Source of the DNA: Acinetobacter sichuanensis
GTDB lineage: Bacteria > Pseudomonadota > Gammaproteobacteria > Pseudomonadales > Moraxellaceae
Direction of reading: 5' to 3'
Assembly (NCBI RefSeq): GCF_003024515.2
Contig: NZ_PYIX02000026.1
Location: forward strand, 1 to 59,992
DNA: 59,992 nucleotides
The position numbers were made by a program, and so were the translations under genes. The number at the start of each line of letters is the position of its first letter. Position 1 is the stretch's first letter. This document shows, piece by piece, positions 37,708 to 47,447 of this stretch. The notes beneath the pieces are model-generated. The model was not told the origin of the DNA. It ran no database searches and worked only from the letters and a program-made list of their open reading frames with translations.

Positions 37708-39613
37708 GTTATGGGAACAAGGTGTAATCATTGAGTTTAACAAGGGTATTCCTTGTCATCGTGCTATGGTTCGGTCTGTAGGAAAAGCAGAAGTCGTTTT
37801 AGTAGATATTGAGAATGGAGCCGTATCTAGATTGAGTCGAGAAGAACTAGGTACAGTTTACGCTTCAGGAGGTATCAAATTTCTTGCGGAATCGCGAGAT
37901 TTTGGGGATCTTAAGTTTATTGATCTTTCAGAAGCTGAACAGCGTGAAACCAATAGAAAATATAAATATATCAAAAGGCTTAAAGAAAATGGTATTAGTA
38001 AAATTACTGAGAAAAGTGCCAGAAATACGATACAGGAAGTCGCTTTAGAGTTAGGTGAGAAAGCACCACATTGGCAATCAGTAAGAAGTTGGTACGCTAA
38101 TTTTGTCGAGGCAGGTCTAAAGATACAAGGTCTTTATCCTAAGCACCGATTTAAAGGGCATAGAAATCCTAAGATTGATGCTAAAGTTGTTGAAATTATT
38201 GAATATTGTGCAAAGAAATATTACACACTCAGCCAGTCGTCAATGGCTTCAGTGGTTCGTAATGTTGAAGCTAAAATTATGTCACACAATTTAGATCATC
38301 CTGATGCGCCGCTTCAGAAGCCAACATATCATACTGTTCAGAACCGTGTGTTAAGTGGGCTTTACCAAACTAAGAGAAAAGGGCGATATGGTGCTCGAGT
38401 TTTGCAGGCTGAACTTGCTAAAGCATTAAGTGGAATGACTACCACTAGAGTCTTAGAGCGTATTGAGCTTGATCATACAGAGTTGGATATTCATGTTCTA
38501 CATGATGACTATAAGACTTTACTTGGTCGACCTAATATCACTGCTTTGATAGATCATTATTCTGGAATGTTACTTGGATTCCAAATTTCTTTTGAAGCGC
38601 CTTCATATGGCTCAGTTTGTTTGGCTTGTTTGAATGCATTCTTACCGAAAAATGACTTTATGAACGAGTTGAAATTGGACGGTTCTTGACCTGCCCATGG
38701 AATTCCTTCGACGCTTGTAACAGACAATGCTAATGAGTTTTGGGGTAAGAAATTTATTGCAGTTGCGGATGAAATAGGGACAGTTTTTCAGTATTGTCCG
38801 ATTCGTAAAGGTAATTATAAAAGCCGTATTGAACGTTTCTTCGGTATAGTCAATGCACTAGTGCTTGATGATTTGCCTGGTGTGGTTAGAAAAATTGGTA
38901 AATCTGGTGATGGCTATGACGCAAGGCAAGAAGCTGCGCTCACATTTTCAGAGTTTAAACGATATTTTGTGAAGTGGGTGACAGAAGAGTATCACCATAC
39001 ACCTCTAGAAGACTCAGATTTAACACCTTATGAAATTTGGGCTAGCTCGGAGGAGTGCTTCCCAGTGCCCGTAGAAGATAAAATGGAATTGACTACTATT
39101 TTACTGGCTACTGCCACACGTACGCTGAATAAAAGTGGTATCGAAATTTTTTCGATGAACTATGACTCAGGTCTTCTTAAAGATTTATATAGAAGAGATG
39201 GGCCCGGGGAAGTAATTGTAAAATACAATCCTTTTGATATTGGTTATATATTGGTGCTAGATAAGATTAACAAGGTCTATTTAAAAGTAGATTGCCTGAA
39301 ATATGCTTATGCTTCCAATCTTTCTGAGTTTGAACATAATAAGATTAGAGCTACTGCAAGAGCTGCTCGACAATCAAAATTTGACAACCTGAATCTCCAA
39401 AAAGCTAAAATTCAACTTGCTAAAGAGCGTGAAGAATTTCATGCAAGAAATGTTCGAAGAAGTAAGCAAGTAACAACGTCTAAAGCCGCAAGATCTGATA
39501 AAACAGGTGTCCCTAATATCAGCCTTGTGGTGGACAATTCACATCGTACGATGAAAGTTGATTTTGAAGATGATGGGGATAATCTCAGCTTAAATGGATG
39601 GAGTATGGGCTAA
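37697..39613 (+). pseudogene. tnsB: TnsB-like DDE transposase with an internal stop codon
   Basis: The frame is open for 638 codons except for one TGA at 38687-38689 (codon 331). The text around it reads KLDGS-stop-PAHGIPSTLVTDN; a TGG to TGA change is the simplest explanation. The rve catalytic residues are all present: Asp in ELDHTELD (near 259, before the stop), Asp in VTDNANEF (near 342) and Glu in KSRIERFFG (near 378), both after it. The truncated product would lack two of the three catalytic residues. TnsB binds the ends and joins the 3' strands. The stop overlaps the tnsC start as TAATG. Confidence 0.88.
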
Positions 39614-40607
39614 TGAAAACTAGTTTCGAGGATCGTCCATTCATTAAAAGTCCATTTCTTACAAAAATGGTGAATCTATTTGATTCTTTGCGCAATAAAA
39701 AGAAAAAATATGGTGTTGCTTCTTGCATGTTAGTAACTGGAGAATCTGGAAGTGGAAAGTCTGAGTTAGCAAAATATTATGCAAAGAATAATCCGAAAAT
39801 AGAACAAGCGGAGCGGACACATATCCCTGTTCTACACTACGAATTAAGATCAGTTTCGACACCAGAAGAATTCCTAAGATCGTTGTTGGTCACAATTGGT
39901 GATCCACAGTGCGGACGGGGCGCTAGAAACAAGGTGAGCTTTATGAGCGATTGATTACGTTGCTTAAGGTGGTTGGCATAGAGTTGCTGATCCTTGACGA
40001 AATTCAGGTGATCATTGAACGTCGTAGTGCAAAGGTTGTCACAGGAATTGCGGATTTATTTAAAGATCTAATCAATGATACAGAAATACCGATTATTTTT
40101 ATGGGAATGCCTTGGAGTAGATATCTCGTTGAATCAAATCAGCAATTAGCACGTCGGATATCATATCGATATACCATTCCACCTTTTAGAATCAGCAGTA
40201 AAGAAGATCGTGATGATTATAGAAGGCTTTTGATGTGCTTATCTGAGGCATATGGGCTTTTTAAAAAGATTAAATTGGAAGAAATTACAATGTCACTAAG
40301 GTGTTTTAGTGCAACGAGTGGGAATCTAGCAGCTACGGCTAATCTTGTTCGCGATGCTAAGATGATGTCTGAAATGGAAGACATGAAAGTAGATACAGAT
40401 TTGTTTGCTGAGGTTCTTGGCAGCTATGGTATTGATGAGCGAAATAATGCTTTTTTACTGCCGATTGACAAGTTGGTGTTGAGAGAACTCATCGTTCATT
40501 CAGATTGGCATTTTGGATATAGGGCAAATAAAAATGCGATCATCGATGCTGAATATGTTGAGTTTGGCGTATCAAAAGGCAATAAAGTGTTTTGTTTGGC
40601 AGGATAA
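39613..40607 (+). pseudogene. tnsC: TnsC/TniB-like AAA+ regulator with a frameshift
   Basis: Reading starts at ATG 39613 with MKTSFEDRPFIKSPFLTK. Walker A is GESGSGKS (near 44). The frame is lost around 39933-39934, where one G seems deleted: adding a G gives NKGELYERLITLLKV and restores the downstream frame. There Walker B is LLILDEIQ, followed by MGMPWSRYL and a lid region, to 40607. TnsC is the ATPase that connects the target selector to TnsAB. The break separates Walker A from Walker B, so neither fragment should work. Confidence 0.87.
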
Positions 40608-40635
40608 ATGATAATTTATCTCAAGGTGAAGCATT

Positions 40636-41154
40636 GTGTTACTTGATCGATCACGACCAAATGATCAGCAAAAATTTAGTGATTACTTGAATGATTTGGG
40701 AAAGAAAAATGGTTTTTCTGATATCCAAACCTTTAAAAAATTTCTAATAAATTCCTCTAGAAAATGGTATTGCATCTATTCTTTTGACAGCATTGATATA
40801 TTTAGAATTATTTCTGGGCTTTATATTGAACTTGGTATTGATCAAGTAGAAGAGTTGGATGTTATGCGGTCACAATGTTTCAGGTGCCTTGATCGATACC
40901 CAGAAAATTGGTCATGGAATAAGATAGCTGAATATCCATGTGTAGGGCCGACCTTTACTAGTAAAAGATTTGAGCCATTACAGCAATTATTTAAAACTAA
41001 AAATAAAGAAGAATATTGTGGTTTGATACAGTGTTCTATGAGTAAGCTTGGGCTAAATACTTCACCTTTGTCAGATAGGATTTATTTCGCTGATCTAATC
41101 CCAGAAGGAACTTTATCTTCAAAGAAATATGGACTGATAAAGAAATATCTATAG
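40636..41154 (+). CDS. short TniQ-like protein
   Basis: 172 residues with a GTG start; no ATG fits. The N-terminus (RSRPNDQQKFSDYLNDLGKKNGFSDIQTF) follows the beginning of TniQ/TnsD proteins, which carry a short proline-containing stretch, then SYL..LA..NGF. A single CFRC pair remains of the usual zinc finger. It is much shorter than normal TniQ (about 380-500 residues). Either it is a specialised small partner of the next gene or a truncated copy. Its place between tnsC and the long tniQ matches the two-selector layout of several Tn7 relatives. Confidence 0.6.
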   Translation: MLLDRSRPNDQQKFSDYLNDLGKKNGFSDIQTFKKFLINSSRKWYCIYSFDSIDIFRIISGLYIELGIDQVEELDVMRSQCFRCLDRYPENWSWNKIAEYPCVGPTFTSKRFEPLQQLFKTKNKEEYCGLIQCSMSKLGLNTSPLSDRIYFADLIPEGTLSSKKYGLIKKYL

Positions 41155-41221
41155 ATATAATGATAGTCTTAAGATTTTGGTGGGTATTGGATACTTTACT
41201 ATCGATTGTGAGATCATTGAG

Positions 41222-42679
41222 ATGCTTCTCGCCAGACCTAGCATCGAACCAAATGAATGCTTAGTTAGTTATTTGATCCGAATATCAGAGAAAAATGGCT
41301 TTAAGCATATAGGTCATTTGATGCGTCACGCTGGTTTGGCTTGGAAAAATAATCGTGTACCAGTTCATCAGATTTTAATTGGTGAGTTTGATCTTAATGT
41401 GTATTTATTGCAGCTTGGGTTAACAACTTTTTCCTCTAAAATTGGGCCAATATCTAAATCTTTTCAAAATGTTATTGATACGCACTATCTAATTGTTAAA
41501 TATCCAAAGGTATGTCCAGATTGTATTGAAGAATTTGGATTCTGTAGATTTGAATGGAGCTTATTGCCGTACCTTGCATGTGTTCGACATGGAAAATTAT
41601 TGATAGATATTCACTCTGGAACTGGCAAACGACTGAGTTGGTATCGTAGGTATTTAAATAAGTTTGATGATACTGAAGTTATCAGCTCATTAAGTAATGT
41701 TGCTCCATCTGAGGCAATCAAACTCAGCCGATATATTGAAGTACTATTGAACGGTAGAAAAGGTGTTTCTTGCCCTGAAATTCTACATGGTTTGGAGCTC
41801 CGAGAATCCCTTAGTGTAATCCATTTTATTGCTCATTATAGATCAAGGTTATTGGATGTTTCGTTTCAACCTCTTTCGATAACGAATGGTGAGCTTGTTC
41901 AACATTATCAGTACGCATGGACAATGCTTGAAAATTGGCCAGATGCTTACTACAAGTTTCTCAACCAATATCTTGAGCATCCGATGAGCAATAAAGGTGT
42001 TGGTGGCTTACATAAACATTTTAGGGATTTATATGAGTCTCTACATCGTCAGAGTGAAAACAAGGGGATTGCTCGGATAAAAGTTGAATTTGACCATTAC
42101 ATAGAGATTTATTGGCCTAGTGTCTTAGAGTCGAAGCGTATAACACGCATCCAGTTAACTACCCTAGGACGAAATATTGTTTCCAGAAAGGAAGCTGCCA
42201 AAATTCTTAATTGTCATCCAGATAGAGTAGATAAATTAGTACAACAACAAAAGCTCACACCTAATATTTTTGGAGGGAAAAAACACTATTCTCGTGAACA
42301 GGTTGAAGGTCTTGCAATACAGATATCCTCAAATTGGACGATGGATGAGGCTTGTGAGGCATTACAGCTAACAAGATACCAGCTAAAGCAGTTGTTAGAT
42401 GCTGGTATATTACATACGTTTCAGCGCCCAGATATGTTCAACCGAGATTGGATCGTTGATAAAGTACAATGCCAAGAGATGATAGCAAGTTTGTGCCAGA
42501 AGGCACGGAAGAACACTCCACCTTCGGGAGTATTATCAATGACAAGTATGCAGCGCAGAGGCTACTCAATAGTTCGATTAGTTCTAGCTATGCAAACTGG
42601 GCAGATTGAATTTGGACAACTCTACGTTGTTGATCATCCTTTAAGTTTTAAGCAATTTACAGATTTTTCTTTAATTTAA
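41222..42679 (+). CDS. tniQ: TniQ/TnsD-family target selector
   Basis: 485 residues. The start ARPSIEPNECLVSYLIRISEKNGF is the TniQ signature. A CCCH zinc finger follows: CPDC near 97-100 and CVRH near 119-122. The C-terminal half holds two helix-turn-helix-like units (ISRKEAAKILNCHPDRVDKLVQQ-like region near 322-345, and TMDEACEALQLTRYQLKQLL near 375-395), as in TnsD proteins that recognise a DNA site. TnsD/TniQ chooses the target and recruits TnsC. The upstream TTG at 41177 is a less likely start. The frame is intact, unlike tnsB and tnsC. Confidence 0.82.
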   Translation: MLLARPSIEPNECLVSYLIRISEKNGFKHIGHLMRHAGLAWKNNRVPVHQILIGEFDLNVYLLQLGLTTFSSKIGPISKSFQNVIDTHYLIVKYPKVCPDCIEEFGFCRFEWSLLPYLACVRHGKLLIDIHSGTGKRLSWYRRYLNKFDDTEVISSLSNVAPSEAIKLSRYIEVLLNGRKGVSCPEILHGLELRESLSVIHFIAHYRSRLLDVSFQPLSITNGELVQHYQYAWTMLENWPDAYYKFLNQYLEHPMSNKGVGGLHKHFRDLYESLHRQSENKGIARIKVEFDHYIEIYWPSVLESKRITRIQLTTLGRNIVSRKEAAKILNCHPDRVDKLVQQQKLTPNIFGGKKHYSREQVEGLAIQISSNWTMDEACEALQLTRYQLKQLLDAGILHTFQRPDMFNRDWIVDKVQCQEMIASLCQKARKNTPPSGVLSMTSMQRRGYSIVRLVLAMQTGQIEFGQLYVVDHPLSFKQFTDFSLI

Positions 42680-42759
42680 ATAGTTATTAGTTTATTAGCC
42701 AAAGGAAGAGATTATTCAGTATGATAAACAAAACTTTATAAATGATATCTGAGGGTTCC

Positions 42760-45700
42760 ATGAAGTTTAATGAAGATGCTCGCGTAAAAATTCCAACAAT
42801 TCTTCATTTAACAAGGCTTGGTTATAAGTATCTTTCTTTAAAAGAACATACATGGGATATGGAGTCTAATATTTTCCCTGAAATATTCTTGGAATCAGTA
42901 AGCCGAATTAACCCTTCATTTGAAAAAGATGATATTCGAAGAGAATTACAAGATTTAAAATTAGCTTTAGACAATGATGACTTAGGAAAAATATTTTTTC
43001 ATAAGTTGGTCAACCGCTTTGGTATCAAACTCATTGATTTCGAAAATATAAATAACAACACATTTAATGTTGTTACAGAACTTACTTGTCAGAATGGAGA
43101 TGAGGAATTTCGCCCTGACATCACTATCTTGATAAATGGCATGCCTTTAGTTTTTATCGAGGTGAAGAAGCCGAACAATAGAGATGGTGTTTTAGCTGAG
43201 CGAGACAGAATTAATAAGCGGTTCCAAAATCCTAAATTTAAAAGATTTGTTAACATCACTCAGTTCATGATCTTCTCAAACAATATGGAATACGACGATG
43301 AGGCTATTCAGCCAATCATGGGAGCTTTTTATGCTACCCCATCGTATTACAAGCCAAGTTTTAATTACTTCAGAGAAGAGGAAATTTTTAATCTAACTCA
43401 TTTACTTAGCCCTTTAGCTGAATCAGAAGAAATTTGTATTCTTAAAGACAATAATTTTGAGGTGATTAGAAATAGCCCTGAATTTATTACCAATAAAGAT
43501 CCTAATAGACCTACCAACCGAATTTGTACTTCTTTGCTAAGCCGAGAGCGTTTAGCATTTATGTTACGTTATTCAATTGCTTATGTGGAAACAGAAAATG
43601 GTGTGCAAAAACATATCATGCGCTATCCACAACTGTTTGCAACCAAGGCAATTGAAAGAAAATTAGATGAAGGTATTCGTAAAGGAATTATTTGGCATAC
43701 TCAAGGTAGTGGTAAAACAGCATTAACTTACTATAACGTCAAATTTTTGACGGATTATTATCAACGAAATAATATAATTCCTAAGTTTTATTTCATTGTA
43801 GATCGACTTGATTTACTACAGCAAGCACAGGGTGAATTTACTAGTCGTGGGTTAGTTGTACATACGATTAACTCTAGAGATGAATTTACTAAGGATATTA
43901 AGGCAACTAAGGTCATCCACAATAACAGTGGCAAACCAGAGATTACTGTCATCAATATCCAGAAGTTCGCAGATGATCCAACGATTGTTTCAACAAAGGA
44001 TTACAGTGTTGATATTCAGCGGGTTTACTTCTTAGATGAGGTACATCGTAGCTATAATCCTAAAGGTAGCTTTCTTGCAAATTTAGATGTTTCTGATCGT
44101 AATGCAATCAAAATTGGCCTCACAGGAACTCCGCTATTAGGAACAGACTACAATTCAAGATCGCTGTTTGGAGATTACATTCATAAGTATTACTACAATG
44201 CTTCAATTGCTGATGGCTATACATTACGTTTGATTCGAGAAGATATTCAAACCAACTATAAAATTGCTTTACAAGAGGCATTAGCACAAGCAGAGGTTAA
44301 ACAAGGAGATGTCGATAAAAAAATTATTTATGCGCATCCGACTTTTGTAGAACCAATGCTACACTACATTGTTCAAGATTTTGAGAATAGTCGTGGTGCT
44401 TGCAATGATTCGACTATAGGTGGAATGGTCATCTGTGATAGCTCAGAGCAAGCGAAACAGATGTTTGAAATTTTTAATGCAAAATATAAAAAAGACAATG
44501 ATGTTACTAAGACAGATACATCGTATACAGAGCATTTAAAAGAAAAAAACAAAGTTAAATCTGCTGCACTCATTTTACATGATGTAGGTAACAAACAAGA
44601 GCGTAAAGATTGGATTGATGCTTTTAAAGCAGGAAAAATTGATTTTCTCTTTGTTTATAATATGTTGCTGACTGGTTTTGATGCTCCTCGATTAAAGAAG
44701 CTTTATATTGGTCGTGTGATCCGAGAGCATAACTTGCTTCAGGCATTAACTCGTGTGAACCGTACCTACAAAGATTTTAGGTATGGTTACGTTGTTGACT
44801 TTGCAGATATTCGAAAAGAATTTGATGCAACAAACAAAGCTTATTTTGAGGAATTGCAGGCAGAGTTAGGCGATGAGATGGATAGCTATTCTCATCTCTT
44901 TAAATCTAAAGAAGAAATTGATCAGGAAATTAATCAATTAAAAGATTTGCTATTCCGTTTTGATACGGACAACATGGAAAATTTCTCAGAGCAAATCCAA
45001 CAAATTGCTGACCGTAAACAAGTATTAGAACTCAAGAAAAGTTTAGCTGATGCAAAAAGCTTATATAACCTTATGCGTTTACAAGGTGAATATGAACAGT
45101 TGCGTTCTTTAGATTTTGAAAAGATTAATATCATGTTCCGAGAGACTAGCAATCATTTAGATATGCTGAATTTAAAAGAAAGTATTGAAAGTGGTGAGGA
45201 CACTACAAATTTACTTAATTTAGCTCTTGAAGATGTGATTTTCAAATTTAAGAAAATTGCTGAGGAAGAATTAGTTCTAGCAGATCAACTTAAAGATACG
45301 TTACGTAAAACGAGAGAGGCTCTCGCGAGTAATTTTGATCAACAAGATGAGAAATTTATCAGCTTAAAAGAAGAACTCGAACGTTTGTTTAAAAAGAAGA
45401 AATTGAGTGAAGTCACCCAGCAAGAGATGGTCGCTAATATTGGTACTTTGCAACAAATTCATGAGCGAATAAAAGAGCTGAATCGTGCGAATAGGCAACT
45501 CAGTGATAAATACAAAGGGGACATTAAGTTCACACGTGTGCATAAAAGACTGCATGAACAAGGAGATATTTCAAAATCTGAAAGACAGATTTATGAAGCT
45601 TTGATTGGACTCAAACAGGATGCAGATGAGCGTGTGCTAGACAGTGAAAATGTATTAGATAACGAAGCATACTTTGCTCGAGTGATGATGCCAAATATTA

Positions 45701-45819
45701 TTAAACGCTTTAAAAATGAACAGAACATTGCATTAAATCCAACGACTACACGGTATATTAACCAGCTTGTGGTAAATGAGTACCTCAAAGAGTTCAATGG
45801 TGGTTCAGGGCAATGGTAG
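42760..45819 (+). CDS. hsdR: type I restriction enzyme, R subunit
   Basis: 1019 residues. An N-terminal PDDEXK nuclease domain has FRPDITILI and VFIEVKKPN (about 119-136). A superfamily 2 translocase follows: Walker A HTQGSGKTAL near 314, DEVH box FLDEVHRSY near 424, motif III GLTGTPL, and motif VI QALTRVNRTY. A long helical C-terminus with coiled-coil character binds the methylase. HsdR cuts unmodified DNA after translocation. GAGGG six bases before ATG 42760 favours it over ATG 42742. It is first in the hsdR-hsdM-hsdS operon and overlaps hsdM by 7 bases. Confidence 0.95.
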   Translation: MKFNEDARVKIPTILHLTRLGYKYLSLKEHTWDMESNIFPEIFLESVSRINPSFEKDDIRRELQDLKLALDNDDLGKIFFHKLVNRFGIKLIDFENINNNTFNVVTELTCQNGDEEFRPDITILINGMPLVFIEVKKPNNRDGVLAERDRINKRFQNPKFKRFVNITQFMIFSNNMEYDDEAIQPIMGAFYATPSYYKPSFNYFREEEIFNLTHLLSPLAESEEICILKDNNFEVIRNSPEFITNKDPNRPTNRICTSLLSRERLAFMLRYSIAYVETENGVQKHIMRYPQLFATKAIERKLDEGIRKGIIWHTQGSGKTALTYYNVKFLTDYYQRNNIIPKFYFIVDRLDLLQQAQGEFTSRGLVVHTINSRDEFTKDIKATKVIHNNSGKPEITVINIQKFADDPTIVSTKDYSVDIQRVYFLDEVHRSYNPKGSFLANLDVSDRNAIKIGLTGTPLLGTDYNSRSLFGDYIHKYYYNASIADGYTLRLIREDIQTNYKIALQEALAQAEVKQGDVDKKIIYAHPTFVEPMLHYIVQDFENSRGACNDSTIGGMVICDSSEQAKQMFEIFNAKYKKDNDVTKTDTSYTEHLKEKNKVKSAALILHDVGNKQERKDWIDAFKAGKIDFLFVYNMLLTGFDAPRLKKLYIGRVIREHNLLQALTRVNRTYKDFRYGYVVDFADIRKEFDATNKAYFEELQAELGDEMDSYSHLFKSKEEIDQEINQLKDLLFRFDTDNMENFSEQIQQIADRKQVLELKKSLADAKSLYNLMRLQGEYEQLRSLDFEKINIMFRETSNHLDMLNLKESIESGEDTTNLLNLALEDVIFKFKKIAEEELVLADQLKDTLRKTREALASNFDQQDEKFISLKEELERLFKKKKLSEVTQQEMVANIGTLQQIHERIKELNRANRQLSDKYKGDIKFTRVHKRLHEQGDISKSERQIYEALIGLKQDADERVLDSENVLDNEAYFARVMMPNIIKRFKNEQNIALNPTTTRYINQLVVNEYLKEFNGGSGQW

Positions 45820-47447
45820 AAATTCAGTTTCAGCAAAAAGTTAGAGAGCTTATTGATGGTTTAAAAGCTATCTGTGCTAACTATGGACTTGGTAATGATG
45901 GTAATGAATTTAAAATTATCACGCAGGCTTTTTTATATAAATTTTTGAATGATAAATTTGCTTATGAAGCAAAAAAAGTGGAATCAAATTTAGCTGAAGC
46001 TGAAAAATGGGAAGATGTGCTCTCTAACATGTCAGACGATGAGTTAGAGATGCTTGCATTACAGATGCCAGCAGACACAGCAACTCTTAAACCTCAGCAC
46101 TTTATTAGCTATTTATTCAGCCAACAAAATGAACCTGATTTTGCAAAGCTTTTTGATGATACATTAAGAGATATTTCTATTCAAAATAATGAGATTTTTG
46201 CTGTTCAAACCGATGGTGGTGCAAAAATCAAGCTCTTTGATGAGCTTAGTCAGTTTATTAGTGATCCTTCTAAGCGTGATGAATTTTGCAAAGCGATCAT
46301 TAATGAATTAGTAGAGTTTAGTTTTGAACGAATTTTTGATCAGAAGTTCGATTTCTATGCTTCTATTTTTGAATATTTGGTCAAAGACTACAACTCGAAT
46401 AGTGGTGGTAAGTACGCAGAATATTATACGCCTCATGCAGTCGCACATATTATGGCAGAGATTCTTGTTCCTAAGGATCAGCAAGGACAAATTAAAAATG
46501 TGACTTGTTATGACCCAGCAGCAGGTTCAGGCACTTTGCTAATGAATGTGGCGCATGTTATTGGTGAAACTCGCTGTTCTATATATACACAAGATATTTC
46601 TCAGAAGTCTTCAAATTTATTACGTTTAAATTTAATTTTGAATAATTTAGTGCATTCAATTCCGAATGTGGTTCAAGGTAATACCATACAGCATCCTTAC
46701 CATCGGGATGGAAAACTACTGAAGAAGTTTGATTATATTGTTTCAAATCCGCCTTTTAAATTAGATTTTAGCGATTTTAGAGATGCTTTAGATACTCCAG
46801 TAAATAGTGAACGTTTTTTTGCTGGAATACCTAAGATTAAAGAAAAATCTAAAGATAAGATGGAGATTTACCAATTATTTTTACAACATATAATTTATTC
46901 GTTAACTGACAAGGGAAAAGCTGCGATAGTTGTACCTACAGGATTTATTTCTGCACAATCAGGAATTGATCAAAAAATCCGACAATATTTAGTTAAGAAT
47001 AATTTGATATCAGGTGCTATATCTATGCCATCAAATATTTTTGCTAATACTGGGACTAATGTATCTATCCTTTTCTTATCAAAAGGTTTTAATAATGAAG
47101 TTATATTAATTGATGCTTCAAAACTAGGTACAAAAATTAAAGATGGTAAAAGCCAGAAAACTGTATTAGATGTTAATGAAATAAAGAAAATTATTTCAAC
47201 TTTTAATGAAAGGGTATCTGAAGAAGAATTTTCTATATTAGTTAGTGCTGATGATCTTAAAAAGAAAAATTATAGTTTTAGTGCGGGGCAATTTTTCAAA
47301 GTTAATCAGGAGATAGTAGAAATAACTGAACAGGAATTTCTAGAAAAAGTTAAAATTTTTCAATCAGAAATTAATGATCTATTTAAGTGTTCTAATGAGT
47401 TGCAAAAGCAGATTAATTTGTCATTAGGGGGGATCTATAGTGAATAA
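45813..47447 (+). CDS. hsdM: type I restriction-modification methyltransferase, M subunit
   Basis: 544 residues. The N-terminal helical HsdM_N domain covers about 1-150. The N6-adenine methylase motifs are DPAAGSGTLL (SAM binding, near 233) and NPPF (catalytic, near 312). YAEYYTPHAVAHIMAEIL precedes motif I as in all HsdM. It methylates adenines in the recognition site given by HsdS and protects the host. The gene overlaps hsdR by 7 bases and hsdS by 8 bases. Confidence 0.96.
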   Translation: MVEIQFQQKVRELIDGLKAICANYGLGNDGNEFKIITQAFLYKFLNDKFAYEAKKVESNLAEAEKWEDVLSNMSDDELEMLALQMPADTATLKPQHFISYLFSQQNEPDFAKLFDDTLRDISIQNNEIFAVQTDGGAKIKLFDELSQFISDPSKRDEFCKAIINELVEFSFERIFDQKFDFYASIFEYLVKDYNSNSGGKYAEYYTPHAVAHIMAEILVPKDQQGQIKNVTCYDPAAGSGTLLMNVAHVIGETRCSIYTQDISQKSSNLLRLNLILNNLVHSIPNVVQGNTIQHPYHRDGKLLKKFDYIVSNPPFKLDFSDFRDALDTPVNSERFFAGIPKIKEKSKDKMEIYQLFLQHIIYSLTDKGKAAIVVPTGFISAQSGIDQKIRQYLVKNNLISGAISMPSNIFANTGTNVSILFLSKGFNNEVILIDASKLGTKIKDGKSQKTVLDVNEIKKIISTFNERVSEEEFSILVSADDLKKKNYSFSAGQFFKVNQEIVEITEQEFLEKVKIFQSEINDLFKCSNELQKQINLSLGGIYSE

